64,000 nt of DNA from Devosiaceae bacterium (GCA_021648375.1 JAKISW010000004.1:1-64000), one strand, 5' to 3'; positions 1 through 8,535 are shown, counted from the first letter of the stretch. The notes: generated from the letters alone by a model not told the origin. Translations and numbers: made by a program.

Positions 1-131
1 ATAATTTCAAGCGCTTCTTAACCCTGCAAAGGTATTGGGCGCAACCGGCTAATGAAATATTGACCTGGTTTTTCTGCCTCGCGGCTCGTACCGCCCCGGA
101 CTTGATCCGGGAATTTGGTATAACCAGTGGC

Positions 132-166
132 CTGCGCCCCAAGTTTCCTCCACTTTTTTTGTAGAG
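132..166. repeat. Left terminal inverted repeat of the IS3-family element
   Basis: Pairs with the right end at about 1312-1347. The outer 9 bases are perfect; inside, CCTCCA and TGTAGAG blocks match with small gaps. Confidence 0.75.
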
Positions 167-189
167 CCCTTGGTTTTGATTTGATGGCC

Positions 190-1029
190 TTACGCGGCCA
201 TTTTGTCCATTGATATTTTTGATGCAAACTCATTGGGCGTTAGATATCCGATGGATGAATGCGGTCTTTGGTGATTGTAATCGTACCTCCAGTTTTCCAG
301 TTCATGTTTGGCTTCAGCCAATGAACTAAACAGTGTTTCATTCAAGCATTCATCACGTAACTTGCCATTGAAGCTTTCGATGAAGGCGTTTTGGGTTGGT
401 TTGCCCGGCTGGATGTAATGCCAGTCGATGCCGGTTTCTTGCGCCCATTTCAAGATAGCCATAGAGGTGAACTCGGTGCCATTGTCAGAAACAATTGTCT
501 TTGGAGCGCCGCGTTCAGCAATTGCCTGATCCAACTCGCGGGTTACCCGCAGGCCGGAAATGGATGTGTCAGCGACCAGAGCAACGCATTCCTTGGTGAA
601 GTCATCAACAACCGTTAAAATACGAAACCTTCTGCCATCGGTGAATGCATCGCTGACGAAGTCCAGGCTCCAACGCTGATTTGCTTTGTTTGGCATCTCC
701 ATGGGGCGTCTGGTGCCCAAGGCGCGTTTTCTGCCGCTTCTGCGCCGCACTTGCAGCTTTTCCTCAGTATAAATCCTCCTCAACTTCTTGTGGTTCATAT
801 AAATACCCTCCCGTTGCAACATCACATTGATCCGACGATAACCAAACCGGCGGCGTGCCTTGGCAATCCGTTTGATGGCCTCGCGCTGCTCAAAATCATC
901 AAGTAGTTTTGAGTGATATCGGATGGTTGAGCGATCCACCTTCAAAACTTTACACGCCCTTCGCTGGCTCACCTGATGTTTATCGATCAGATGCGCCACA
1001 GCCTCTCGCTTCGCGTCAGGCGTTACCAC
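190..1029 (-). CDS. IS3-family transposase OrfB (DDE integrase core)
   Basis: The 279-residue product is the catalytic half of an IS3-type transposase. An N-terminal HTH_21-like segment (QRRACKVLKVDRSTIRYH) precedes an rve-type integrase core. The DDE residues are visible: Asp in RWSLDFVSD, Asp in IVSDNGTEF and Glu in NAFIESFNGK, with exactly 35 residues between the last two, the DD(35)E spacing of the family. The C-terminal YNHQRPHSSIGYLTP motif is typical. The frame opens at GTG and overlaps orfA by 7 bp at an A6G run (1029-1035). It is therefore probably made mainly as an OrfAB fusion by -1 frameshifting. No disabling mutation is seen. Confidence 0.93.
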   Translation of the reverse strand: MVTPDAKREAVAHLIDKHQVSQRRACKVLKVDRSTIRYHSKLLDDFEQREAIKRIAKARRRFGYRRINVMLQREGIYMNHKKLRRIYTEEKLQVRRRSGRKRALGTRRPMEMPNKANQRWSLDFVSDAFTDGRRFRILTVVDDFTKECVALVADTSISGLRVTRELDQAIAERGAPKTIVSDNGTEFTSMAILKWAQETGIDWHYIQPGKPTQNAFIESFNGKLRDECLNETLFSSLAEAKHELENWRYDYNHQRPHSSIGYLTPNEFASKISMDKMAA

Positions 1030-1286
1030 TTTTTTGAATTAACATCTCGAAGCATGGCAACGTCCAGCATGGTCTCAGCCAACAATTTCTTCAACTTGGC
1101 ATTCTCAGACTCCAATGCTTTCAGCTTCTTGGCGTCTGACGCTTCCATGCCGCTGTATTTTGACTTGTACTTATAAAATGTACCTTGGCTGATACCATAT
1201 CGGCGGCAAATATCTGCCGCCACTTCACCAGCCTCATGTTCCTTCAGCAACTTAATAATCTGCTCGTCCGTAAATCGTGCCTTCAT
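1023..1286 (-). CDS. IS3-family transposase OrfA (helix-turn-helix subunit)
   Basis: The 87-residue protein has an HTH_Tnp_1 domain (residues about 5-50, with CRRYGISQGTFYKYKSKY) followed by a leucine-zipper-like helix (ALESENAKLKKLLAE). This is the standard DNA-binding and multimerisation half of IS3 transposases. Its last codons contain the slippery heptamer A AAA AAG, and slippage by -1 there leads directly into the orfB frame. Length and layout are those of IS407-type elements. Confidence 0.92.
   Translation of the reverse strand: MKARFTDEQIIKLLKEHEAGEVAADICRRYGISQGTFYKYKSKYSGMEASDAKKLKALESENAKLKKLLAETMLDVAMLRDVNSKKW
1029..1035 (-). other. Programmed -1 frameshift site (A6G) joining OrfA and OrfB
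   Basis: On the minus strand six A residues followed by G end orfA. Reading in -1 gives Lys-Lys-Val-Val-Thr-Pro, the start of OrfB. A6G is a well-known slippery site in IS3-family elements. Use of the site is inferred. Confidence 0.7.
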
Positions 1287-1311
1287 TAGTCCGTCCTTTT
1301 CTTCAGGGCAG

Positions 1312-1347
1312 ACTCTACATCATTCTGGAGGAGTTCTAGGGGCGCAG
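1312..1347. repeat. Right terminal inverted repeat of the IS3-family element
   Basis: Reverse-complement partner of 132-166, lying just outside the orfA start. The element ends here and the decayed ketoacyl synthase sequence begins. Confidence 0.75.
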
Positions 1348-1961
1348 ATCACTGTGCACATTGACATAATCAATATCATCAGGGCCAAGACCTGCCGCTC
1401 GCAACGCCTGTCCCATGGCAATAACAGCCCCCGCTCCGTCCGGGCGCGAGGCGGTAAGATGATAGGCATCTCCTATTGCATCGAAATCCATCCCGCCGCC
1501 AGGTTGGCTAGAAACGAGGAAACCGTAAACGGAGACAAACGGCGCGGACCCTGTTCAATAATCTTTTTTGCAGTTTTGGCTATAACGGGAGACCCGCCCA
1601 CGCCCGTGCCAACCACCGTTGCCGTGCGTGCGCAATCGTGCTCACTTTCAGGCAACCAATTAGCCTGTTTCAATGCCTGAGCTGCGGCACAAAGCCCGTA
1701 CTGAATAAACAAATCCATCTTTTTGATGTCTTTGGGATTTATCCAGTCTTTTGCATCAAAACCGGCAACATCGCCCGACTTTGCCGGAACCAGACCGGCA
1801 ATTGTGCAAGAAAATTAACTTACGTCAAAACGGTCATTTTGCACAATTCCAGAACGGCCGGCAATCAGACGCTCCCAGTTGCTTTTTAGCCCAACACCAA
1901 GCGGACTTACGGCCCCCATACCCGTTATTACAACCGCATCGTCCTGATCATTTTTATACAT
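1348..1961 (-). pseudogene. fabF: Decayed beta-ketoacyl-ACP synthase II (FabF-like), truncated by the IS
   Basis: Read on the minus strand from ATG 1961, the sequence starts like a KAS II protein (VVITGMGAVSPLGVG). It then has an in-frame TAA after FDVS, continues in the same frame with IAGLVPAKSG and KKMDLFIQYGLCAAAQAL, and reaches SFLANLAAG. From there homology jumps, in another frame, to GDAYHLTASRPDGAGAV and DDIDYVNVH. In intact KAS II proteins roughly 130-150 residues, including the nucleophile Cys, lie between these blocks. The gene thus carries a nonsense codon, a large internal deletion with a frame change, and loss of its 3' end at the IS. It is not functional. Whether it was a housekeeping fabF or a specialised paralogue cannot be told; a working fabF should lie elsewhere. 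Confidence 0.85.
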
Positions 1962-1977
1962 ACTAATTCCAATTTCT

Positions 1978-2003
1978 GTGCATATACACCAGTGTAATTA
2001 CAC
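1978..2003. promoter_or_regulatory. Tandem palindromes upstream of the dead fabF-like gene (putative MarR operators)
   Basis: GTGCATATACAC (1978-1989) and the perfect palindrome GTGTAATTACAC (1992-2003) lie 17-42 bases upstream of the pseudogene start. A closely similar palindrome lies in the marR promoter at 2470-2481. Shared operators in front of the regulator and its neighbour are typical of MarR autoregulated pairs. Binding is inferred. Confidence 0.5.
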
Positions 2004-2038
2004 GTTTGACGTAAGATTCAGGGACAGGTTTTCGCGAA

Positions 2039-2455
2039 TCAGCCGCGCCTCAATGTCCGCAAAGATGCAAGAAGTTCTTCATCATTCGCCTCGCCTAACA
2101 ATTGATGAATTTCATCCTGGGCAATTTTCCACAGGGGAATAATTTTGTTCAAAAGAACACGCCCCTCTTCGCTTAAGACAAATACCCGTCCGTTCCTTTT
2201 TTTTGCAGCAGAATCATCTACCAACCCTTTCCGCACTAACAAATCAAGATTTCGTAAAAGGGTCGTTCGATCCATTGCGATGCGGTTGGCCATATCCGAA
2301 ACAGTGTCATCTGCTGAAGAGCGCACCGTCATCAACACAGAAAACTGAATTACTGAAACGCCAAATGGGCGAAGCTTGTCATCATAACGCCGGGTCAGCG
2401 CCCGGGCAGCCATCACAGTGTTCAAAAGCAGACATTCAGAAAAGTCATAAGTCAT
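2039..2455 (-). CDS. MarR-family transcriptional regulator
   Basis: The 138-residue protein has a MarR-type winged helix: a dimerisation helix at the N-terminus, the recognition region VSDMANRIAMDRTTLLRNLDLLVRKGLV (about residues 52-79, given here in overview) and a wing segment RNGRVFVLSEEGR. MarR proteins are usually dimeric repressors that release DNA on binding small phenolic or lipophilic ligands. It lies upstream of, and in the same direction as, the decayed fabF-like gene, with 77 bp between them. A palindrome between its own -35-like TTGACG and its start suggests autorepression. The ligand is unknown. With its likely partner gene dead, it may be an orphan regulator. Confidence 0.88.
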   Translation of the reverse strand: MTYDFSECLLLNTVMAARALTRRYDDKLRPFGVSVIQFSVLMTVRSSADDTVSDMANRIAMDRTTLLRNLDLLVRKGLVDDSAAKKRNGRVFVLSEEGRVLLNKIIPLWKIAQDEIHQLLGEANDEELLASLRTLRRG

Positions 2456-2469
2456 CCCCCATCCCTAGC

Positions 2470-2489
2470 GTGTATCTACACTACGTCAA
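2470..2489 (-). promoter_or_regulatory. marR promoter with embedded palindrome
   Basis: On the minus strand TTGACG (2489-2484) is followed by the palindrome GTGTAGATACAC (2481-2470), which sits where a spacer would be. The marR ATG is only 14 bases further on. The palindrome matches GTGTAATTACAC at 1992-2003 at 10 of 12 positions. Confidence 0.45.
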
Positions 2490-2608
2490 GACGAAATATT
2501 TACTGGCCCACATGCTTTGCTCTTTTCTTTTCCAGTGCTATAGGGGCGGCACAATTTGCATCGCGTCCCAGCGATTAGCAATCCATAGATCAATTCGCGG
2601 AGTTTCCC

Positions 2609-3820
2609 ATGCCCAAAATTAAAGTTGCAAATCCAGTCGTCGAACTCGACGGCGATGAGATGACACGCATCATCTGGCAGGCAATTAAAGACAAGCTTAT
2701 TCATCCCTATCTGGATATTGATCTTGAATATTATGACTTAGGAATTGAAGCTCGCGACGCCAGTGATGACCAGGTTACCATCGACGCTGCAAACGCCATT
2801 AAAAAACACGGCGTTGGCGTAAAATGCGCCACCATCACTCCCGATGAAGCACGGGTGGAAGAGTTTGGCCTGAAAAAAATGTGGCGCTCTCCCAATGGCA
2901 CCATTCGCAATATTCTGGGCGGAGTGATTTTTCGCGAGCCGATCATTTGTGATAATGTTCCGCGCCTTGTGCCGGGCTGGACCCAACCGATTATTGTAGG
3001 TCGTCATGCCTATGGTGACCAATATCGTGCCACCGATTTTCGTTTCCCCGGCAAAGGCAAACTATCCATAAAATTCGTTGGCGATGATGGCCAGGAAATC
3101 GAACACGAAGTATTTGACGCCCCATCGTCCGGCATCGCCATGGCCATGTACAACCTTGACGATTCAATCCGCGACTTTGCCCGCGCTTCATTAAACTACG
3201 CCCTGCAGCGCAAGGTTCCGTGTTACCTGTCCACCAAAAACACCATAATGAAAATTTATGATGGACGCTTCAAAGATATTTTTGAACAGATTTTTGATGC
3301 CGAATTTGCTGATGCCTACAAGAAAGCCGGCATTACATATGAGCATCGTCTGATCGACGATATGGTTGCTGCGGCTCTAAAATGGTCAGGCGGATATGTC
3401 TGGGCATGTAAAAATTATGATGGTGATGTGCAGTCAGATATCGTTGCACAAGGGTTTGGCTCCCTTGGCCTGATGACCTCGGTTCTAATGACCCCGGATG
3501 GAAAAACTGTTGAGAGTGAAGCTGCCCACGGCACCGTTACCCGCCATTATCGCCAGCATCAAGAAGGTAAGGATACTTCAACCAATTCCACCGCTTCGGT
3601 TTATGCATGGACCCGTGGATTGGCCCACCGCGCCAAGCTCGATAATAATAAAGAATTGGCAAAATTTGCTACCACGCTGGAAGAGACCGTGGTCAACACC
3701 ATTCAAAGCGGCTCCATGACCAAAGATCTGGCGCTTCTGGTGGGGCCAGAACAAGAATGGCTCACCACCATGGGCTTTTTAGATGCGATCGAGCAAAACC
3801 TGCAAAAGGCAATGAAATAG
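2609..3820 (+). CDS. icd: NADP-dependent isocitrate dehydrogenase
   Basis: The 403-residue enzyme oxidatively decarboxylates isocitrate to 2-oxoglutarate in the TCA cycle and supplies NADPH in the cytoplasm. It belongs to the eukaryote-like homodimeric IDH class common in alphaproteobacteria, as shown by the start MPKIKVANPVVELDGDEMTR, the substrate-binding segment SPNGTIRNILGG, and KYRATDFRF-like and GFGSLGLMTS motifs. AAHGTVTRHYR carries the NADP-contacting His/Arg. Length is normal. The gene is monocistronic, with its own terminator-like hairpins before the convergent alaS. Confidence 0.97.
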   Translation: MPKIKVANPVVELDGDEMTRIIWQAIKDKLIHPYLDIDLEYYDLGIEARDASDDQVTIDAANAIKKHGVGVKCATITPDEARVEEFGLKKMWRSPNGTIRNILGGVIFREPIICDNVPRLVPGWTQPIIVGRHAYGDQYRATDFRFPGKGKLSIKFVGDDGQEIEHEVFDAPSSGIAMAMYNLDDSIRDFARASLNYALQRKVPCYLSTKNTIMKIYDGRFKDIFEQIFDAEFADAYKKAGITYEHRLIDDMVAAALKWSGGYVWACKNYDGDVQSDIVAQGFGSLGLMTSVLMTPDGKTVESEAAHGTVTRHYRQHQEGKDTSTNSTASVYAWTRGLAHRAKLDNNKELAKFATTLEETVVNTIQSGSMTKDLALLVGPEQEWLTTMGFLDAIEQNLQKAMK

Positions 3821-3823
3821 GTT

Positions 3824-3843
3824 TTTAGACCCTAGGGTCTAAA
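3824..3843. repeat. Perfect 20-bp palindrome just after icd
   Basis: TTTAGACCC is followed immediately by its reverse complement around a central CTAG, three bases after the icd stop. With no loop it is a poor terminator but could be a protein site or a 3' processing hairpin. Function unknown. Confidence 0.6.
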
Positions 3844-3863
3844 CTTAAAACATATTGAAATAT

Positions 3864-3896
3864 AAAATGGCGGGTGCACAACACCCGCCATTTTTA
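3864..3896. terminator. Bidirectional rho-independent terminator between icd and alaS
   Basis: AAAATGGCGGGTG, a short loop and CACCCGCCATTTTT form a strong stem with A and T tracts on both sides. It lies between the convergent 3' ends of icd and alaS and can serve both. Confidence 0.85.
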
Positions 3897-3945
3897 TATC
3901 CATCATTCTGTTCTTGAAATAATTCAGTTGGGACTAAAAAACATC

Positions 3946-6615
3946 TTATGTATTGGAGATTTTGTTGCGAATTTCCTCTAAGGCATCTTTTGCTTTTGCA
4001 CCATCCGGTCCCCCGGCCTGGGCCATGTCATCGCGGCCACCTCCGCCCTTGCCGCCAAGTGCGGCAGCACCAATCCTAACCAGATCAACGGCGCTTATTT
4101 TGTCTGTCAGGTCCTTAGTGACACCCACCGCCAGCCCGGCTTTTCCATCCTCCGTCACTCCAATCAATACGGCAATGCCTGATCCCATTTGCTTCTTTGC
4201 CTGATCAACAATTCCGCGCAGATCTTTTGATGCCAGTCCTTCAACAACCCGACCAGAAAAATTAAAGCCATTAATGGTTTCAGTTGAATTTTTATCATCA
4301 CCTTCGCCACCAATTGCAATTTTTTTACGGGTTTTTTCCAGCTCGCGCTCAAGTTTCTTACGCTCGTCAATCAGGGTCTGTACCCGCTCAATTGCCTCTG
4401 AGGGAGAAGACTTTAAAGTGTTAGCAAGGGTTTTTAGTGCCTCATCCTGTGCCACCAGATATTCACGCGCGCCCTCTGCGCTAACCGCTTCAAGTCGGCG
4501 AACCCCCGCCGCGACCGAAGTCTCCTGAACAATACGAATTATCCCGATATCGCCGGTGCGACGAGCATGGGTCCCCCCGCACAACTCCATAGAATATGGT
4601 TTTTTTGAAAGTTCTGTTACATTGTCTTCAGGTTCATACCCCATGCGAACCACGCGAACTTCATCGCCGTACTTTTCTCCAAACAACGCCATGGCACCCG
4701 CTTCTCGCGCCGCATCCACTCCCATCAATTGGGTTTCAACAGGCGAATTTTGCAAAACTATTCTGTTGGCAAGCCGTTCAATATCATTAAGTTCAGATCT
4801 GCTCACCGCTTTATTGTGAGAAAAATCAAACCTCAATTTATTAGCATCCACAAGTGACCCTTTTTGCACAACGTGAGTTCCAAGAATTTTGCGTAAAGCC
4901 TCATGCAACAAGTGAGTTGCAGAATGATTGGCACGAATTGCGGTGCGGTTATTCTTGTCTACATTCAGCGAAACAGCATCACCTACGGATATTTTCCCAG
5001 ACTTGACTTTGATGCTGTGGGCAAAAATTCCACCAGCCTGCTTTTGCACATCATCAACAATCGCCAGCGAACTATCACCGACAATTTTACCTGTGTCGCC
5101 AACCTGCCCACCACTTTCCGCATAAAATGGAGTTTGATTGCAAACCAGAAAACCACTTTGACCAACGCTTAATTCACTTACCTCTTTACCATCCAGAACA
5201 AGGGCTAGCACCTCCCCTTGCGCCGCTTCACTGTCATAACCCAAAAATTCACTGGCCCCGACCCGGTCAGATATGGAAAACCAGATTAAATCATCAGCGG
5301 CGCCACCGGCCCCCTTCCAACTGGCCCTGGCCAACACTTTTTGCGCTTCCATGGCTTGGTCAAACCCATCCTTGTCAACGCCAATTTTACGCTCACGCAA
5401 TGCATCCTCAGTTAAATCAAGTGGAAACCCATAAGTGTCGTAAAGCGAGAACGCAGTATTTCCATCCAGAACATCACCTGCTTTAAGAACAGCAGTCTTT
5501 TGAGTTAGAATCTGCAGGCCACGCGACAAGGTTTTTAAGAAGCGCTCTTCTTCAAGCATGATGGTTTCAGCAATCATTTCCTGACCATGAACAAGTTCTG
5601 GATAGGCCTGCCCCATTTCCTGCACCAGCACCGGCACCATTTTAAAAATGGCGGGCTCGCTAGCCCCAAGCAAAGAAGCATGGCGCATGGCACGGCGCAT
5701 TATCCTGCGCAAAACATAACCCCGCCCCTCGTTTGAAGGCAAAACACCCTCGGCAATTAAAAATGCCATCGAGCGCAAATGATCGCCAATTACCCTTTGG
5801 GAAACCAGATTTTCGCCGCCAACAATTGCCCCGGTTGCCTGCGCACTTGCGTCAATGAGAGTACGGAACATATCAGTTTCAAACACATTATTGGTGCCTT
5901 GCAAAAGTGCTGAAATTCTTTCCAGCCCCATGCCCGTATCAATCGAAGGCTTTGGAAGGTTAAATCTGCTCCCGTCCGCCTGCTGCTCATATTGCATGAA
6001 TACGAGGTTCCATATTTCAATGAACCTGTCTCCATCTTCATCAGCGCTGCCCGGAGGGCCACCCCAAAACTTGTCTCCATAATCATAAAAAATTTCAGAG
6101 CATGGACCGCACGGACCGGTATCACCCATCGACCAGAAATTATCACTGGTGGAAATTCGGATGATCCTATCTTCGCTTAAACCAGCAATGCGCTTCCAAA
6201 GTTCAAACGCCTCATCGTCTTCATGATATACGGTGACCAGAAGCTTTTCTTTTGAAACTCCAAAATCACGGGTAATCAGGTTCCAGGCCAGCTCAATTGC
6301 CCGCTCTTTGAAATAGTCCCCAAACGAAAAATTCCCTAACATTTCAAAAAATGTCAGGTGCCGCGCCGTCATCCCCACATTGTCAAGATCATTATGCTTA
6401 CCACCGGCCCGCACACATTTTTGCGACGTTACCGCCGTTGAATACGGGCGTTTTTCAATGCCGGTAAAAACATTTTTAAACTGTACCATTCCCGCATTGG
6501 TAAACATCAAAGTGGGGTCATTTTGCGGAACCAAAGGACCCGAAGAAACCTTTGCGTGGCCTTCAGCGGCAAAATAGTCAATAAAAGTGCGGCGAATGTC
6601 ATTGACGCTAGTCAT
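3946..6615 (-). CDS. alaS: Alanyl-tRNA synthetase
   Basis: The 889-residue cytoplasmic class II synthetase charges tRNA-Ala and edits mischarged Ser/Gly. The N-terminal catalytic domain begins with IRRTFIDYFAAEGH and contains TLMFTNAGMVQFKNVF (motif 1-2 region) and a GMGLERI motif 3 segment. The editing domain carries the zinc-binding HSATHLLHEAL and CGGTHARRTGDIG signatures. The C-terminal DHHA1-type domain ends with GGKGGGGRDDMAQAGG. Length is normal. The gene lies downstream of and in the same direction as recA, the usual recA-alaS order in many alphaproteobacteria. A terminator-like hairpin separates the two. Confidence 0.98.
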   Translation of the reverse strand: MTSVNDIRRTFIDYFAAEGHAKVSSGPLVPQNDPTLMFTNAGMVQFKNVFTGIEKRPYSTAVTSQKCVRAGGKHNDLDNVGMTARHLTFFEMLGNFSFGDYFKERAIELAWNLITRDFGVSKEKLLVTVYHEDDEAFELWKRIAGLSEDRIIRISTSDNFWSMGDTGPCGPCSEIFYDYGDKFWGGPPGSADEDGDRFIEIWNLVFMQYEQQADGSRFNLPKPSIDTGMGLERISALLQGTNNVFETDMFRTLIDASAQATGAIVGGENLVSQRVIGDHLRSMAFLIAEGVLPSNEGRGYVLRRIMRRAMRHASLLGASEPAIFKMVPVLVQEMGQAYPELVHGQEMIAETIMLEEERFLKTLSRGLQILTQKTAVLKAGDVLDGNTAFSLYDTYGFPLDLTEDALRERKIGVDKDGFDQAMEAQKVLARASWKGAGGAADDLIWFSISDRVGASEFLGYDSEAAQGEVLALVLDGKEVSELSVGQSGFLVCNQTPFYAESGGQVGDTGKIVGDSSLAIVDDVQKQAGGIFAHSIKVKSGKISVGDAVSLNVDKNNRTAIRANHSATHLLHEALRKILGTHVVQKGSLVDANKLRFDFSHNKAVSRSELNDIERLANRIVLQNSPVETQLMGVDAAREAGAMALFGEKYGDEVRVVRMGYEPEDNVTELSKKPYSMELCGGTHARRTGDIGIIRIVQETSVAAGVRRLEAVSAEGAREYLVAQDEALKTLANTLKSSPSEAIERVQTLIDERKKLERELEKTRKKIAIGGEGDDKNSTETINGFNFSGRVVEGLASKDLRGIVDQAKKQMGSGIAVLIGVTEDGKAGLAVGVTKDLTDKISAVDLVRIGAAALGGKGGGGRDDMAQAGGPDGAKAKDALEEIRNKISNT

Positions 6616-6794
6616 AAAATCTGTCCGTTACAAAAAAATGGACAGGTAAAAACCTATCCTGAGAAATCAAGCAAATTTCTTCTATATGCCCAATGGCTTG
6701 CAGTCCAGTATCACTTCAAACGTAATTAAATGCACTCATGCATGTCTATATGTTTTTAAGCATCAATATTCCAAGCAAATTCACACACCAAACT

Positions 6795-6827
6795 AAAAAA
6801 AGGTGCCCAACTTGGCCACCTTTTTTA
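6795..6827 (-). terminator. Rho-independent terminator downstream of recA
   Basis: A run of A residues, AGGTG-CC, a short loop, GG-C-CACCT and a T run form a hairpin with tracts on both sides. It lies 64 bases after the recA stop and 168 bases before the alaS start, so alaS probably has its own promoter. Confidence 0.75.
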
Positions 6828-6890
6828 TGAATTATCTTTGCCATTCAATACCATTTAAATCAGCACAATGGAATTTGAAATCAACAAAAT

Positions 6891-8018
6891 CTATTCGCCT
6901 TTTTCACCCTTGTCAGCTTTTGTGACCTTATCTGCTTTTTCGGCCTTGCCCGCAATAACTTCAACCAGGCCTTTATCGTCTTTAACATCATCGCCTTCAA
7001 TCAGCCCGGCACTCTGGCGAACACCAAGCTCAATTTCATCGGCAATCTCCGGGTTCTCCAACAAAAACTGTCTCGAATTTTCCCGCCCCTGCCCCAATCG
7101 TTGACTATTATAGGAAAACCACGAACCCGACTTTTCTACCATTCCGGATTTCACTCCAAGATCAAGCAATTCACCGGTTTTAGAAATTCCCTCGCCATAC
7201 ATGATATCAAATTCAACCTGACGAAACGGCGGCGCCAACTTGTTTTTAACAACCTTTACTCTGGTCTGATTACCAACCGCCTCATCCCGATCTTTGATCG
7301 TACCGATCCGACGAATATCAAGGCGTACCGAAGAATAAAACTTTAAGGCATTGCCCCCGGTGGTGGTTTCAGGCGAACCAAACATCACCCCGATTTTCAT
7401 CCTGATCTGATTGATAAATATCACCATAGTTTTGGATTTGGAGATTGAGCCTGTAAGTTTACGCATGGCCTGGCTCATCAAACGGGCCTGAAGACCTGGC
7501 AATGAATCCCCCATCTCCCCTTCCAGTTCAGCCCTGGGTGTAAGAGCTGCAACCGAATCAATCACCAAAACATCAACAGCGCCTGAACGCACCAGCGTAT
7601 CGGTAATTTCCAAAGCCTGCTCTCCCGAATCGGGCTGGGAAATCAGTAAAGCATCCACATCAACCCCAAGCTTTTTTGCATATTCAGGGTCCAGCGCATG
7701 TTCTGCATCAACAAAAGCGCAAATACCGCCGGCTTTTTGCGCCTCGGCAACCGTATGCAGCGCCAACGTGGTCTTTCCTGAACTTTCAGGACCAAATATT
7801 TCCACAACCCGCCCCCGAGGCAGACCGCCAATTCCAAGGGCAATATCCAGACCAAGGGAACCGGTTGAAATTGATTCGACCTTTTGAATGGTATTTTCAC
7901 CAAGGCGCATAATCGAGCCCTTGCCAAAATTGCGCTCTATCTGCCCCAATGCCGCTTCCAGCGCTTTACCTTTATCCATCGATCTATTCTCAACTACCCG
8001 AAGTGACGACTTTGCCAT
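6891..8018 (-). CDS. recA: Recombinase RecA
   Basis: The 375-residue ATPase forms filaments on single-stranded DNA, drives homologous recombination and promotes LexA self-cleavage. Walker A is GPESSGKTT, Walker B lies in VLVIDSVAAL, loop L2 includes GGNALKFYSSVRLD, and the N-terminal MDKGKALEAALGQIERNFG is conserved. The C-terminal tail is unusually rich in alternating Lys and Asp/Glu. I chose ATG 8018 (MAKSS) over TTG 8024 because an AGGAGA ribosome-binding site lies 7-8 bases before it. A near-consensus alphaproteobacterial SOS box lies upstream. Confidence 0.98.
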   Translation of the reverse strand: MAKSSLRVVENRSMDKGKALEAALGQIERNFGKGSIMRLGENTIQKVESISTGSLGLDIALGIGGLPRGRVVEIFGPESSGKTTLALHTVAEAQKAGGICAFVDAEHALDPEYAKKLGVDVDALLISQPDSGEQALEITDTLVRSGAVDVLVIDSVAALTPRAELEGEMGDSLPGLQARLMSQAMRKLTGSISKSKTMVIFINQIRMKIGVMFGSPETTTGGNALKFYSSVRLDIRRIGTIKDRDEAVGNQTRVKVVKNKLAPPFRQVEFDIMYGEGISKTGELLDLGVKSGMVEKSGSWFSYNSQRLGQGRENSRQFLLENPEIADEIELGVRQSAGLIEGDDVKDDKGLVEVIAGKAEKADKVTKADKGEKGE

Positions 8019-8134
8019 AACCAATCTCCTATTTCAAAAACCCAGTATTTGCTAATTGTGATTTTTCACCAGCGCGACTTATAATCGGTGCGCTGTATGA
8101 TTTTCACCTTTAATGCTCTTATTGTACTTAGTTT

Positions 8135-8149
8135 GTTCTCATTTTGTTT
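8135..8149 (-). promoter_or_regulatory. Putative LexA (SOS) box of recA
   Basis: On the recA strand the sequence reads AAAC-N7-GAAC. The alphaproteobacterial LexA consensus is the direct repeat GAAC-N7-GAAC, so one base differs. It lies about 115-130 bases upstream of the recA start. It is the only good candidate in the 350-base leader. Confidence 0.5.
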
Positions 8150-8375
8150 CTATTTTGTCAACAGGAAAGAAAAAGTTAATTTATTTCAAATTGCCCTGAA
8201 AAATTACCCCGCAAGTCCAACACCGAATCGTCTGCCCTCAAATTTTGAGCATAATCACCTAAGTTAAATTCATTTTTCTTCTCATACGGGTTTTACCCCA
8301 GGACGATTATTAAGGTTGCTTAACCCAAAAAAATCACTATCTAATCAATTGTCGGCTCTTTTTTGAGCTGGCGAA

Positions 8376-8535
8376 GTTCTCAGGGCGGGGCGAAACTCCC
8401 CACCGGCGGTAAGAGGTTTTTTAGAAAATACCTCAAAGCCCGCGAGCGCCGATTTAATAAACTTGTTTGTTTTTTCGGGTCAGCAGATTTGGTGTAACTC
8501 CAAAGCCGACGGTCATAGTCCGGATGAGAGAGAAC
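8376..8535 (+). promoter_or_regulatory. FMN riboswitch (RFN element)
   Basis: The segment starts with GTTCTCAGGGCGGGG and continues through ACTCCCCACCGGCGGTA, AGCCCGCGAGCG, GGTCAGCAGATTTGG and GCCGACGGTCATAGTCCGGATG to GAGAGAAC, which pairs with the 5' GTTCTC. These are the conserved blocks of the FMN aptamer in the right order. It controls the gene downstream, normally lowering expression when FMN is plentiful. The expression platform would be in 8536-8650; a clear intrinsic terminator is not obvious, so control may be translational. Confidence 0.96.

Larger units (their letters stand above)
132..1347 (-). mobile_element. IS3-family insertion sequence (IS407-like), apparently intact
   Basis: The element is about 1.2 kb with two overlapping transposase frames on the minus strand. 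Its ends are imperfect inverted repeats. The outer 9 bases CTGCGCCCC at 132-140 pair exactly with GGGGCGCAG at 1339-1347, and further matches (CCTCCA and TGTAGAG blocks) extend to about 166 and 1312. I see no 3-4 bp target duplication: GGC lies on the left and ATC on the right, so the flanks may have rearranged after insertion. The right end abuts a truncated beta-ketoacyl synthase gene. The continuation of that gene is not visible in the 131 bases to the left, which fits insertion plus deletion. Confidence 0.9.

Noticed and set aside
129..1350. Target-site duplication of the IS
   Set aside because: The flanking triplets (GGC and ATC) and neighbouring bases do not match.
5127..5486. Plus-strand frame inside alaS
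   Set aside because: It is antisense to conserved AlaS coding sequence, with no independent support.
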